Source: Oscillospiraceae bacterium
Lineage (GTDB): Bacteria; Bacillota; Clostridia; Oscillospirales; Oscillospiraceae
Direction: 5' to 3'
DNA length: 64,000 nucleotides
Assembly: GCA_021201735.1 (NCBI GenBank)
Contig: JAJQEJ010000050.1
Location: 32,075 to 96,074, forward strand
Notes under the pieces: model-generated
What the model saw: the letters and a program-made list of their open reading frames with translations, nothing else
What the model was told of the DNA's origin: nothing
The model's database searches: none
Translations under genes and position numbers: made by a program
In this document: positions 48,465 to 59,400 of the stretch, in pieces
How the letters are laid out: each line of letters begins with the position of its first letter
Position numbering within the stretch: position 1 is the stretch's first letter

Positions 48465-49712
48465 ATGACACAGCTGGAACAGCAGGGGCAGTGCGCAAAA
48501 GCCGCCGCCTCTGTGCTCGCGGTGACCGGCACCGCAAAGAAAAATGAGGCACTGGAGTTGATCGCCTCCGCGTTGGAGCGGCGCCGGGGTGAAATTCTCG
48601 CGGCAAACGCCGCCGATCTGGAGGCCGCGCGCGCGGCCAATATGCGCCCCTCCCTGCTTGACCGCCTGTCGCTGAGCGATGAGCGCATCGGTGGCATTGT
48701 GGAGGGGGTGCGGCAGGTCGCGGCGCTGCCCGATCCAATTGGAGAAACGGTGCGCATGACCACCCGCCCGAACGGCCTGACCATCGGCAAGCGCCGCGTG
48801 CCGATGGGGGTGATCGGTATGATCTACGAGGCGCGCCCCAACGTCACGGTGGACGCTGCGGTGCTGTGCCTTAAATCGGGCAACGCCTGTCTCCTGCGGG
48901 GCGGCAAAGAGGCATTTCAGAGCAATATGGCCTTTGTCGGCGTGATGCGCGACGCGCTTGCGGAAGCGGGCCTTCCCGCCGACTGCATCAATCTGGTGCA
49001 GGATGTTTCGCGTGAAAGCGCCACTGAGATGATGCACCTGACTGGTTATCTGGATCTGCTGATTCCGCGCGGCGGCGCGGGGCTCATCCGCTCCGTGGTG
49101 GAAAACGCCCGCGTGCCGGTGATTGAGACCGGCATCGGCGTATGCCACGTCTATGTCGACAAGGACGCCGACCTCGCTATGGGCGCGCAGATCATCAACA
49201 ACGCAAAAACCACCCGCCCGTCTGTCTGTAATGCCGCCGAGTGCCTGTTGGTCCATGCGGCGGTGGCGGAGGAATTCTTGCCGCAGGCGTGGGCGCTGCT
49301 GCGCGAGAGCAATGTGGAGCTGCGCGGCTGCGCGGAAACCCAGAGGATTCTGGGCGACACGGTTGTCCCCGCAACTGAGCAGGACTGGGATACGGAGTTC
49401 GGGGACTATATCCTTGCGGTCAAGGTTGTGCAGAATGTGCAGGAGGCCATTGCGTTTATCAACGCGCACGGCTCCGGCCACTCTGAGTGTATCGTCACCT
49501 CAAATTACTTTACGGCAAATGAATTTTTAAATGCGGTGGACGCGGCGGCGGTCTATGTCAACGCCTCCACCCGTTTTACCGACGGGTTTGAGTTTGGACT
49601 GGGCGCGGAGATCGGCATTTCTACCCAGAAAATGCACGCCCGCGGGCCTATGGGGCTTGAGGAGTTGACGAGCTTTAAATATGTGGTGTACGGGACGGGA
49701 CAGATTCGATAG
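48465..49712 (+). CDS. proA: Glutamate-5-semialdehyde dehydrogenase
   Basis: Reduces glutamyl-phosphate to glutamate-5-semialdehyde with NADPH. 415 residues. Motifs IYEARPNVTVDAAVLCLKSG, ACLLRGGKEAFQSN, IPRGGAGLI, VIETGIGVCHVYVD and the catalytic Cys in RPSVCNAAECLLVH are present, with C-terminal ASTRFTDGFEFGLGAEIGIS. Starts 1 bp after the proB stop. Confidence 0.96.
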   Translation: MTQLEQQGQCAKAAASVLAVTGTAKKNEALELIASALERRRGEILAANAADLEAARAANMRPSLLDRLSLSDERIGGIVEGVRQVAALPDPIGETVRMTTRPNGLTIGKRRVPMGVIGMIYEARPNVTVDAAVLCLKSGNACLLRGGKEAFQSNMAFVGVMRDALAEAGLPADCINLVQDVSRESATEMMHLTGYLDLLIPRGGAGLIRSVVENARVPVIETGIGVCHVYVDKDADLAMGAQIINNAKTTRPSVCNAAECLLVHAAVAEEFLPQAWALLRESNVELRGCAETQRILGDTVVPATEQDWDTEFGDYILAVKVVQNVQEAIAFINAHGSGHSECIVTSNYFTANEFLNAVDAAAVYVNASTRFTDGFEFGLGAEIGISTQKMHARGPMGLEELTSFKYVVYGTGQIR

Positions 49713-49755
49713 AACACAATCAGGGGAAGCTGCGGTTGCGGCTTCTACAAGCATA

Positions 49756-49803
49756 GTATAAAACTCCCGCTGCGGACATCTTGCCCGCAGCGGGAGTTTT
49801 ATA
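49756..49803. terminator. Bidirectional terminator between proA and the SLH protein
   Basis: Perfect 20-bp stem (GTATAAAACTCCCGCTGCGG and complement) around an 8-nt loop; the stem's A/T end supplies T tracts in both directions. It lies between convergent genes. Confidence 0.9.
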
Positions 49804-49805
49804 CT

Positions 49806-52673
49806 TTATGCGTAGCTGAACAGCACAGGATCGGAGTCTACCTGCTCAAGCATTTTCCAGTCAGGATTTACCCTTATCCCTGTCCACTGTTCACTTCCAT
49901 CTGCGCTCAGCTCATAGTAGTGGGAGTTTGTGGACTCCTGCACATCATAGTAGTACCATTTTGTGTGATCCATATTGTCTGACCATGTCACCATATCTGA
50001 ATAGAGGTCATCGTCATCATCAATATGCCGCTCCAGCACACGGTTGAGCAGTGTCATGACTTCAGCCCTTGTGATATAAGTATCCGGGCGGAAGGTACCG
50101 TCTTCATAACCCGTGATGTACTCCAGCCGCGCGGCTTTTTCAATGTCCGCCTGGGCCCAGTGTCCATCGACATCGCTGAAGGTGACGGTATTGGTGCCGT
50201 TCTCTGTGGCAAACCGGGCTGCGAGCGATGCAAACTCTGCCCTTGTGATATACGCGGATGGACGAAAGCTCCCATCAGCGTAGCCGTTTACAATGCCGGC
50301 TTCCGACATGGTAGATATGGCGTTATCGGACCAGCGGGTAGCTGCCACATCGCTAAAGCTGTTTGACTGCGACCAATATGAGATACGTGAGTCATTCGTC
50401 AGGAGCCGGAAGAAGATTGTGGCCGCTTCTTCCCGTGTGATGTTGTTTTCAGGCCGGACATCCCCTTCCGGGTAGCCTATGACATAGGAAAAGTGATTCT
50501 CTTTGTCGAGTGTGGGCTGGTTGCCGCCGCCGGAAGCTGATGTTGTCCATACCGCGTACAGATCCGCATTTTTTGCCGGCATGGTAAAGGTATCTCCTGC
50601 TTTGTATGTTGCAGTGCCGTCTTCCACCTCGCTCCAGCCCAAGAACGTGTATCCGGATGGCGCTGTAAAGATGCTGCCGCTTTTTACGGTGACAGTCGTC
50701 CCGGCGCTGATGCCGCTTGTCACATCGTCGGCTTCTCCCAGCGTGGTGTTCGGGTGATAGGTCACTTTATAGGTGATGCTGCCACCGCTGCCGCCGGTAG
50801 ACGTTTTTGTACCAACCACGAGGGGTATGGGAAACGCCCTGGCCTGTCCACCTTCGACCGGCAGAAGGGTTGTCGTGTCATTGGTCGGATACGCCTGCCC
50901 GTAGACAAAGCCGGAGGCGTCCGTCTGGAGCGTTACCCTGTATGTAATATACACTGTTTCTCCAGCGCTCAAGTTGAGGCCTTCCACCGTTACCGTGCCG
51001 TTGCTGTAGGTAGCCGTGACCCCGTCGAGCAGCGCGTTGTCCGATGCGGCAAGCTTAAAGTCCGCGCCATCCTGTGTGCCTGTCTCAAACTGGATGAAGT
51101 CCGGCCCCATCGGGTCTGTGATGGTTCCATTTTGTATGGAGTCGGTAATTGCACCGTAGATTTGTGTGGACAGCACGTCAATCAGGTCATCTAAATTGCT
51201 TACATCAAAATACGTGCTGCCCTCCATCCCATCACTGGATATGTTTTTTAATACATACTCCGCCTGGGATCTTGTATAAAAGGGCGAACCGAATGCAAAC
51301 ACCGGGCCGGTAAAGTTGGCTCTGGCATTATAGGGTGACATAGTAGTGGTAGCACCATCAACATATACGTTAAAACTAAAACTGGCGCTTGATACTATGC
51401 TTGGCATTGCACCGACATAGTCCTCCAAATGAAAGTCTTTTGTAACAAGCTGCACTTCAATTTCGTATTTAGCGCCGACGGGAACCGTTTCCTTGTAGTC
51501 GGCTCCGGTGCCGGCCCCTCTGGTCAACATGTCACTGTAGCTGTAAACCCCCGTCTCCGTACCGTCAATCGTTACTGTGCATCGGGAATCTGCGGAATTC
51601 GTCTCAAAGAAATCTTCCAGACCGCTCGGCAGTTTGAGCACCATTCCAGCTTTTATAGCGGCCGTACCGGTATTGGTACAGCTTGCATATAACGTCAGCG
51701 TCTCGTTGGGTGAAATGATTCCATCCGGATTTGTTTCCGTCCAATATGCCTCCGGCTCGTAGCCTCTCAGGGACATACTCGTGGAGAAATCGCCGTTATA
51801 ATAACCCTCAGCAGCCGCACTATCAGCGAGCAAAATGCCTACACTATATACCGTGTTTTTGTCCGAGGCCGCTTTGAAATCAAGGATCTGGCCTATCGTG
51901 GCATCGCCGTGATTCGTGATCGCTTTGCCCCCAACTTGATATGCCTCGTCTACTGTATAAAAATAGGAAGCAATCGACCCTATGGCACTCGGTCCTATGG
52001 TTGTACCGTAATCAAACCCTGTGATTTTGTAGCCAGAAAACAGGCCCGTACCATAATCCTGCACTGCGTCATCCGTTACGTCCGCCGCGGACGTTGCCAC
52101 ATAAGAGTATGAGGGCACGCCATCACTGAGCAGAATGATGACATGCTGATGCCCGTCTGTGCTGTCAAAAAGGCTTTCCGCCATTTTGAGCCCATCCTGG
52201 GTAAACGTCATTTCGTTTATTAAATATGTCTGCGCATTCATAAAATTCAGAATGTCTGTTTCATCATTTGTCAGCGAGAGCACATTGCTGGCCGTATTCC
52301 CGTACCCGACAGCGCCAATCCTTACGTTTTCCGTCGCATGCAGCGTGTTTTCTACAAACGTTACAGCGCTCTCCTGCAATGCCTGAAAGCGGTCTCCCGC
52401 CATGCTGTTGGATTCATCCATGACCAGAACAATGTCCGTCGGCGGTTCCTCCGCCTTGTTTTTCCCCGTTACTTCCAGTGTAATGTCATACTGATTTTTT
52501 GTGCCGGATACATGCTCGGCATACTTGTTCAGGATAGCGTCGTCATATTCAACCCCTGCATCCCCTCCAGGCTTCAGATTCTCTGTGTCTGCTGCAAACA
52601 CGGATAACTGCATACCGCCTGCAAGCAGGGCAACCGCTACAACTGAGCTCAATACTCTTTTCAAAATTCCCAT
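49806..52673 (-). CDS. Surface protein with von Willebrand A and three SLH domains
   Basis: 955-residue exported protein. Signal peptide to about residue 28 (VVAVALLAGGMQLSVFA). VWA domain ~78-290 with an intact MIDAS DESNS (86-90) and LLSDGVPSY, so metal-dependent ligand binding is plausible. The middle holds DUF11/isopeptide-like beta domains. Then an InlB-B/Flg_new repeat (FLGWSEVEDGTATYKAGDTF) and three SLH motifs (~730-890: GYPEGDVRPENNITREEA; GYADGSFRPSAYITRAEF; GYEDGTFRPDTYITRAEV) that attach to wall polymers. A ~70-residue acidic tail follows. Likely an S-layer-associated adhesin. Confidence 0.9.
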   Translation of the reverse strand: MGILKRVLSSVVAVALLAGGMQLSVFAADTENLKPGGDAGVEYDDAILNKYAEHVSGTKNQYDITLEVTGKNKAEEPPTDIVLVMDESNSMAGDRFQALQESAVTFVENTLHATENVRIGAVGYGNTASNVLSLTNDETDILNFMNAQTYLINEMTFTQDGLKMAESLFDSTDGHQHVIILLSDGVPSYSYVATSAADVTDDAVQDYGTGLFSGYKITGFDYGTTIGPSAIGSIASYFYTVDEAYQVGGKAITNHGDATIGQILDFKAASDKNTVYSVGILLADSAAAEGYYNGDFSTSMSLRGYEPEAYWTETNPDGIISPNETLTLYASCTNTGTAAIKAGMVLKLPSGLEDFFETNSADSRCTVTIDGTETGVYSYSDMLTRGAGTGADYKETVPVGAKYEIEVQLVTKDFHLEDYVGAMPSIVSSASFSFNVYVDGATTTMSPYNARANFTGPVFAFGSPFYTRSQAEYVLKNISSDGMEGSTYFDVSNLDDLIDVLSTQIYGAITDSIQNGTITDPMGPDFIQFETGTQDGADFKLAASDNALLDGVTATYSNGTVTVEGLNLSAGETVYITYRVTLQTDASGFVYGQAYPTNDTTTLLPVEGGQARAFPIPLVVGTKTSTGGSGGSITYKVTYHPNTTLGEADDVTSGISAGTTVTVKSGSIFTAPSGYTFLGWSEVEDGTATYKAGDTFTMPAKNADLYAVWTTSASGGGNQPTLDKENHFSYVIGYPEGDVRPENNITREEAATIFFRLLTNDSRISYWSQSNSFSDVAATRWSDNAISTMSEAGIVNGYADGSFRPSAYITRAEFASLAARFATENGTNTVTFSDVDGHWAQADIEKAARLEYITGYEDGTFRPDTYITRAEVMTLLNRVLERHIDDDDDLYSDMVTWSDNMDHTKWYYYDVQESTNSHYYELSADGSEQWTGIRVNPDWKMLEQVDSDPVLFSYA

Positions 52674-52813
52674 TTTCCCTGATCCAATCCCTTCCGTTCA
52701 GATTTATGCAATCTTAACTCATTTAGTCCATAATTGCAATTGTCAAAGCGACCAAATTTGTCGGTTGTTGTCACTATAACGCGTTTTTCCGCGTTTGCGG
52801 CTCCACCTCAGAT

Positions 52814-55800
52814 TTATGCCTGCATTTCAATGGCGCGCCCTTCCGAGAAGAACCAGAGGATACAGTGGGCAACCGGTTTCCCTGTCATAGCCGCAAGCGC
52901 CTCGGCATAGGCGGCAAGCTGGGGGCGGTAGTCCTCTGCGCGCTGTTCGACGGCGCTGCCATATACGTGGTCGGTTTTGAAATCGACCACAGTGATGCCG
53001 TCCGCCTCCTCCATGAAGCAGTCAATCACGCCCTGCAGCATGATCTCCTCCCCCTCCCCCGCTTCGGGATAGTATTTCCGGGCCGGGGTCAGGATGGAAA
53101 ACTTAAATTCACGGCGCAAGGAGGTGGCATGTTTCACCCGTTGCCCAAGCGCGGAGGAAAAGAACGCTGCAATCTGTTTCGGGTTGACCGCCTCCCGCTG
53201 CTCCGGAGAGAGGAACTGCATCGCCTGCAAATGATCCAGCTGCGCTGCAATTTCGGACTCGCTTTCCGCCTTCGCGTAATCGATAAACTGCATCGCAAGG
53301 TGCAGGGCCGTCCCCTGTTGCGCGGCGGTCAGGCCCAATGCCTCCTGCGCAAAGCGGGGGCGGGCGGGTTCTTTTTGGCGCGGCGGCTTCGGCGCTTCGT
53401 CGGCGATCTCCTGATCCAGCATTCTCCCCTTGAGCTGGGTCACCGTGAGCTTCGACGGAATGCTCTCTACTGCCGCATAGGGGTACTGCCACCGAAATCG
53501 CGTTGCGATCTTCTCCGCATCCTCCATCGTCTCCGACTCAGCTTCGGGCGTAATGGCGCGTGGCGGAAGGGGCTCCGGCGCGGCACATGCTTCCCTGCCG
53601 ATCCACCGGATATCCCACGGGGTGCCAAACGTGTCGTCACAGCCAATCCACGCCATACCTGCCATATTGCGCAGCTGTGCGGCCTCCGGGCGCGGCAGGA
53701 CGGAGAGCAAAATCCACTGCGCCACGTTGTTGCAGCCGAGCAGTGCCTGCGGCTCGACCGGGCATCCCGCGTCCGGCGCAAGCTTTTGCAGATCCTTTGC
53801 CCCCTGCGACAGGGCACAGACAAGCACCAGCTTCTCTTTCGCGCGTGTCATAGCGACATACAGCAGGCGCATCTCTTCAGCCAGCATCTCGCACTCCAGC
53901 TGCCGCGCCACCGCCTGCCGCGCGATGGTTGGGTATGCTACCATGCGCGCGGCGTCCAGACCCTTTGGGCCAATGCCCAGTTTGGGGTGGAACAGGATGG
54001 GGCTGGTGAAATCTTTCCGGTTGAATTTGCGCACCAGTCCGCACAGAAACACCACGGGGAATTCCAGGCCCTTGGAATGGTGAATGCTCATCATGCGTAC
54101 GCCGCCTGTGGTTCTCCCTGTGGACGGAAGGGGCGGCTGCTTCCCGGCAGTCTGCAATTGGTCGATGTAGCGCAGAAAGCCATATAGTCCCCGCTGTCCC
54201 GTGGCCTCCGCGCTACGCGCAAGCTCCGCGAGGGCCAGCAGATTCTCCTGCCGTCTCTCCCCTTCCGGGAACATGCCATAGATGCCGAGCAGATTTGTCC
54301 TGTCGTAGACCTCCCAAATCAGCCGGTAGCAGTTCCAATCCTGCACGTGAAAATGCATTTTCTCCAGTTCCGTTAAAAATGCGGCGCAGTCTTCCGCGCC
54401 ACGCGCCGCGCTCTGCTCCACCGCCGTGTAAAAATCTGTGCCCTCCTCCGCCTGCGCGCGCAGCTCCGCCAGTCGATCCGCCGAAAAGCCCCAAATCGGG
54501 GAACGCAGCACAGAAATCAGCGGCACATCCTGCCTGGGGTTATCCATGATTTGCAGCAGCGCAAGCGCGACAGAAATCTCGGTCGCGGCAAAGAAGCCGT
54601 CTCCGCCCTCCGCCTGCCATGGAATATCCTGCTCGCCAAGGGCGCGCGTATAGTACGGCAATTGCGATCCTGGGGCGCGCAGCAGGATCACAATGTCGGA
54701 CGGCGTGACGGGGCGCATGCCGCCCTGCCCGTCGGTACAGCGAAAATCCTCATCCAGCATACTGCGGATACGGCGGGCGGTAAACCGCGCATCCTGCAGG
54801 TCGCGCGTGGGGTGCTCCTCTCCCTCCTCCGGCTCGGGGACTTCCCCCTCATCCTTTAAATTCAGGACATCCAGCTCCACCGCATAGCCGTCTTCGGGCG
54901 GGAATGCCGCCCCGGGGTAGAGGGCCTCGTTTTCGGTGTAGTCCATCTCACCGCATGCTGCCGACATGATGTTGCGGAAGATATCGTTTGCCCCCTCCAG
55001 AACCTCCGCTCTGGAGCGGTAATTCTGCGAGAGAATGATGCGCCGCGGCTCTCCCTCCGCGGCGTCTTTCAGGTCGCGAAAGGAGTGATATTTGTCCAAA
55101 AAGATACCGGGGTCGGCCAGACGAAACCGGAAGATCGACTGCTTGACGTCGCCGACCATAAAGAGCTTCCTTCCGCCATCGGAGAGGGCGGAGAATATCT
55201 CGTTTTGTACCTCGTTGGTGTCCTGATATTCATCCACCATAATCTCTGCATACCGCGCGCTCCAACGCGCGGCAAGCTGCGCGTCCGACCGCAACAGGCG
55301 CACGGTGAGGTGCTCCAGATCGGAAAAATCCAGCAGCCCGCGCCGGTTCTTCTCCTTTGTGTACGCACGCTCCAAATCATCCAGGAGCGCGACGAGCGCG
55401 CGTATGGCGGGGGCCATGCGGTTCAGGTCGCCGAGCAGCTGGGCGCTGGAATCGGCAAAACGGCCCTCCATTTTTTTCATTCGCTCGGCACAGTTTTTGC
55501 GCACGACCTTGAGATGCTCGGCCTCCGCGGTACACTCGACGCCCTTCTTGCTCCCTGCGCGCGGGAAGGCGATGGGAAGCGCATCCCGCGCCGCGTCCCA
55601 GCCTTTTTCCGCAGCGGCGAGAAAGGCGCGCAGACGCTCGATGGTGGTTTCAATACTGCCCGCATAATTTGCAGCAAGGATATCGTCGCACGCCGAGAGC
55701 TCCAGCATGGCCTCCATCCGCTTGCACCAATAATCGGCCTGGTGCGCCGCGTCCTCCAGAATCACCTTGCCCCACACGGTTTCGGCGGCGTCCCGCTGCC

Positions 55801-56407
55801 CCACGGCGGAAAACTGCTCCGCCTGTGCCTGTAGCCATGCGGCGGGATTCGGATGGCTCTGTACCTGCGCGCGTATTTCCAGCGCAATGCGGATGAGCTG
55901 GCTGTCGTCCCTTCCGGCGGACATGGTGTCCACCAGAAGGGCAAATTCCGGGTCGGATTCAATCTGCTCATACCGCGCATCCAGCACGTCGGTGAGCGCG
56001 TCGCGCAGCAGCAGCTCGGATTGTTGCTGGTCGCAGAGGGCGAAATCGGGGCTGATGTCCAGCAGATGCCCGCACTCCCGCAAAAATACGCCGCAGAAGG
56101 CGTGTACTGTGGAAATTTGTGTCTCAAATACCCGTGTCGCCTGTCGGCGCAGGTGGCGGTCCGTCGGATTGCGGGCGATACGCGCGCTCAGCTCCTGCAT
56201 AATTCTGTCCCGCAGCTCTGCCGCCGCGGCTTTGGTATAGGTGATCACCACAAAGCGGTCGATATCAAGCCCTTCGCGCGTCACACGGTCCAAAAGCCGC
56301 TCCACCAGCACACGGGTTTTCCCGGAACCGGCGGCCGCGGAGACCAGCAGCGCGCCGCCCCGGCTGTCCACGACCGCCTGTTGCTGTTCACTTAGCGAAA
56401 CGCTCAT
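52814..56407 (-). CDS. addA: ATP-dependent helicase/nuclease subunit A
   Basis: UvrD-like helicase and nuclease of the AddAB recombination complex, which processes double-strand breaks up to Chi sites. 1197 residues. Helicase motifs: SAAAGSGKTRVLVERL near 23, LLDFSDLEHLTVRLL, MVDEYQDTNEVQNEIF, GDVKQSIFRFRLADP, SQNYRSR, HHSKGLEFPVVFLCGL and LLYVAMTRAKEKLVLV. The C-terminal RecB-family nuclease has VVDFKTDHV near 1140. Start overlaps the addB stop by 4 nt. Confidence 0.96.
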   Translation of the reverse strand: MSVSLSEQQQAVVDSRGGALLVSAAAGSGKTRVLVERLLDRVTREGLDIDRFVVITYTKAAAAELRDRIMQELSARIARNPTDRHLRRQATRVFETQISTVHAFCGVFLRECGHLLDISPDFALCDQQQSELLLRDALTDVLDARYEQIESDPEFALLVDTMSAGRDDSQLIRIALEIRAQVQSHPNPAAWLQAQAEQFSAVGQRDAAETVWGKVILEDAAHQADYWCKRMEAMLELSACDDILAANYAGSIETTIERLRAFLAAAEKGWDAARDALPIAFPRAGSKKGVECTAEAEHLKVVRKNCAERMKKMEGRFADSSAQLLGDLNRMAPAIRALVALLDDLERAYTKEKNRRGLLDFSDLEHLTVRLLRSDAQLAARWSARYAEIMVDEYQDTNEVQNEIFSALSDGGRKLFMVGDVKQSIFRFRLADPGIFLDKYHSFRDLKDAAEGEPRRIILSQNYRSRAEVLEGANDIFRNIMSAACGEMDYTENEALYPGAAFPPEDGYAVELDVLNLKDEGEVPEPEEGEEHPTRDLQDARFTARRIRSMLDEDFRCTDGQGGMRPVTPSDIVILLRAPGSQLPYYTRALGEQDIPWQAEGGDGFFAATEISVALALLQIMDNPRQDVPLISVLRSPIWGFSADRLAELRAQAEEGTDFYTAVEQSAARGAEDCAAFLTELEKMHFHVQDWNCYRLIWEVYDRTNLLGIYGMFPEGERRQENLLALAELARSAEATGQRGLYGFLRYIDQLQTAGKQPPLPSTGRTTGGVRMMSIHHSKGLEFPVVFLCGLVRKFNRKDFTSPILFHPKLGIGPKGLDAARMVAYPTIARQAVARQLECEMLAEEMRLLYVAMTRAKEKLVLVCALSQGAKDLQKLAPDAGCPVEPQALLGCNNVAQWILLSVLPRPEAAQLRNMAGMAWIGCDDTFGTPWDIRWIGREACAAPEPLPPRAITPEAESETMEDAEKIATRFRWQYPYAAVESIPSKLTVTQLKGRMLDQEIADEAPKPPRQKEPARPRFAQEALGLTAAQQGTALHLAMQFIDYAKAESESEIAAQLDHLQAMQFLSPEQREAVNPKQIAAFFSSALGQRVKHATSLRREFKFSILTPARKYYPEAGEGEEIMLQGVIDCFMEEADGITVVDFKTDHVYGSAVEQRAEDYRPQLAAYAEALAAMTGKPVAHCILWFFSEGRAIEMQA

Positions 56408-59400
56408 CGGTCACCCTCCTGTTCTGTACCGCGCGCAGGCAGGGTTTCCCAGAAAGTCTCCTCGCGCATGGACGCGAGATAGCGCGTGTGATCCGCGCCG
56501 TTTCCGTCTTCAAAGTGGCATGCGGCTGCGTAGTCGCACCAGTGGCAGGCGTTGTCCTCTTTGCTGCGCCAAAATGGGTCGGCCACGATGTTCCCTGCCG
56601 CAAGCTCTGTTCCGATCTCCTGTAAAATACGCTCGGTGTGCGCGCGCAGCTTCCCCATCCGCTCCATACCCACCAGCGCCGAACCGCTGATGGCGCCTGT
56701 TGTCTTGCTCAGGCGCACGGGTAAGAAGCGGAAGTTATCTTCACCGATATGCTCCATCGCCGCGAGTACGTCAGGGTCATCCAGAATCAGGCCCTTCCGG
56801 CACAATTCCTTGTCCACCTTCCGCTGTCGCTCCGCGTCGGTCATGGCACTACTCCCTGCGACCACCGCGTCCCGCGCAGGCAGATAGAGTACCCCCGCCG
56901 GGACAATCTCCTTCCCATAGATTGTTCCGCCTTTTTCCTGTAGGGTAAAGAGATAGAGCAGCATTTGCATGCCCATGCCGTTCCAGATGTCGGTCAGGTT
57001 AAAGGACTTGCGCCCCGTCTTATAATCCACCACCCGCAGGTAGAGCTTGTCCCCCTTCACCCAGCCGTCCACGCGGTCGACAAAGCCGGAAATACTGACG
57101 GTAAGCCCGTCCTGCTCAATTTCTACCGGCGGCAGATCGCCTTTTTCGTGAAAGCCAAGCTCAAAGGAGAGCGGGGTGAAGTCGGACGCCGCAAGTTCTT
57201 CGGCGACATTCTCCACCACCGCGTACACCGATTTGGTGAGCCGCCGGAACAGATAGCGAAAGCGCGGGGTCTCATCCTCCAGCCCGCCCAGCTCCTCTGA
57301 GACATAGCGCTCCACCACCGACTGCACGAGCGCCCTGTCCGGCGTTAATGTCGTGCGGAATACGTGCTCGAGTATGTAGTGAATAAACGTGCCGTATTCC
57401 GGCGCCTGAAATCCGGCGGATTTTCGTGCCTGCGCCCGCAGGCCATACTGCATGAAATAGGAAAAATGGCACGCCTTGTAGCGGTCCATGCGGGACGCGG
57501 ACATCGGCACCCGCACGCCGTAGAGCGCCTCCGTCATCGGGCGGGTCAGCGCGCCGCGCCCGGGGGTTTCACGGCACCGATTCAGCCGCGCCGCCTGCGG
57601 GGCGTATTGCGGTATTTGCGCGAGCGCCGCATAGACGGCGGGGATGCGTCCGGCAAGTTCCAGCGCCGGACGGGGCGCGGCAAGGCGCGGCAGAGGAGCG
57701 ACAGATGTATCTGTCGCCAAAGACGGAAATAACGTGAGTAGCTGCCGCACCAAAAAGCAGCCCTGCCGCTCCGACCCATCACCCCCTGCGCGCGACCAGC
57801 TGAGGGAAAAATGCGACGACGGCAGTACGCAGGTTTCATACAGGATGGTCATCTCGCGCGGCAGCTTTTCCCGCGCCCCCGGCGCAAGCTCCATGCCAAA
57901 GGAGGCGAGCAGCGTGCGGTCGTCCTCGTTGAGCAGCCCCGGTACTGGATTGACACGGGGCACCGCGCCGTCGTCCGCACCCAGAAAAAACAGGGCGCGG
58001 CACGGCTTGTGCGCAAGACGCGGCATTTCGCCCGCCTGCACGCGGTCAAGGGAAACCGGAATGCTTCCCACGTCATATTGCGAAAGCACCAGCGTAAAGA
58101 GCCCCGCGAACTCCTCCAACTCCATCGGCGTGTCCGCCAGAATGGTCACCGCCTGATCCAGCGCCCCGCAGACAATCTCCCAGAGCTGAAGATATTCCTC
58201 TGAGAGGGCGAGCTCGCCCCGCGTTTCCAGCGCCCCGGCACGCGCTGTCAGCCTGTTTGGAAAATCAATTTCAATTAAAAACTGGTAAAACGCAAGCGCA
58301 TGGCCGCGGCCCGTCCTATCCTTGCTCCGCCGCAAACGCTCCAGCGGCTCGATCAAGGCGCGCCGCGCGGTATCCAATCGCGTAACCAGCGCTTGGTCGC
58401 GCTCCGTCATCGGCAGGCCAAAGCCCTGCGGATGCATATTCCAGATCGCTTTCTGCGTCCAGCGGCTACCGCGGATCTCCCACTTGTACGAATAGTTTTC
58501 CAGAAGCTCACAGTCCTCCCGCGAGAGACCGGAAAGTCCCGTTTTCAGATAGGTAATGACCTGCTCATAGTGATAGCCGCCTATCACCGCGCTCAGCGCG
58601 GCGGCAAGAAACGCCATCACCGGCTTGTCCATAATATCCTCCATCCGGCTGAGGAATAGCGGTATCTCGTAGCGCGAAAAGATCATTTCCACGAGCGATG
58701 CGTATTCTGCCATGTCACCCGCCGTGACCGCGATATCACGAAAGCGGTACCCTTCCTCCCTTACCAGCCGTAAAATTTCAGCCGCGGCATATTCTACCTC
58801 CGCGTAAGGTGCCGGTGCCTCATAGAGACGCAGGCCCTCTGCCTCGCCCTGCCATACTGCCGCATCCTGAGAAAAAAGTACGCGCTCCATGTGGGAAAGG
58901 GCGGACACCTTCTCCCGCCGCGGCTGCTCGAACGGTATGATTTCATATCCCGTTCCGGCGCGCGACGCAAGGCGGACGAGCTTTGCCGCGGTGCGCCGCG
59001 CGGCGGAGAAGATACCGGTGCCATCCTCGGTTTCCTCCGCCTGGTCACACGTGAGGGAGACCGTCACATGCGCCGCCTGTTCCAGTAGCCTTACAATCAC
59101 CGCCTGCTCCTGCGGTGTAAAATCGGTAAAGCTGTCCAGATAGAATTCCTTGCCTCTCGCCCAGCCGGATGTCGGAAGCACCCCCGCCAGCCGGTTCAGA
59201 CGGTCGCGTGGATCCGCGCCCTGCCGCGCGGTCAGCGCGTCATAGGCGCCGAAGATCAGGCCCACATCCCGCAGTTTCTCACCGGATGCGCCACTCTCCT
59301 CCCCCGCCGCAAACAGCGCCTGCGGGGTGACGCAATAGCTTTTGAGTTCATCCACCGTTGCAAGCATACCCTGCAAAAACGCGGGCTTGCGGGAGGTTGC

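Noticed and set aside
48363..49481. Open frame of 372 codons on the minus strand
   Set aside because: Antisense to proA; no ribosome binding site or protein family.
52865..54187. Open frame of 440 codons on the + strand
   Set aside because: Antisense to addA, whose helicase and nuclease motifs are complete.
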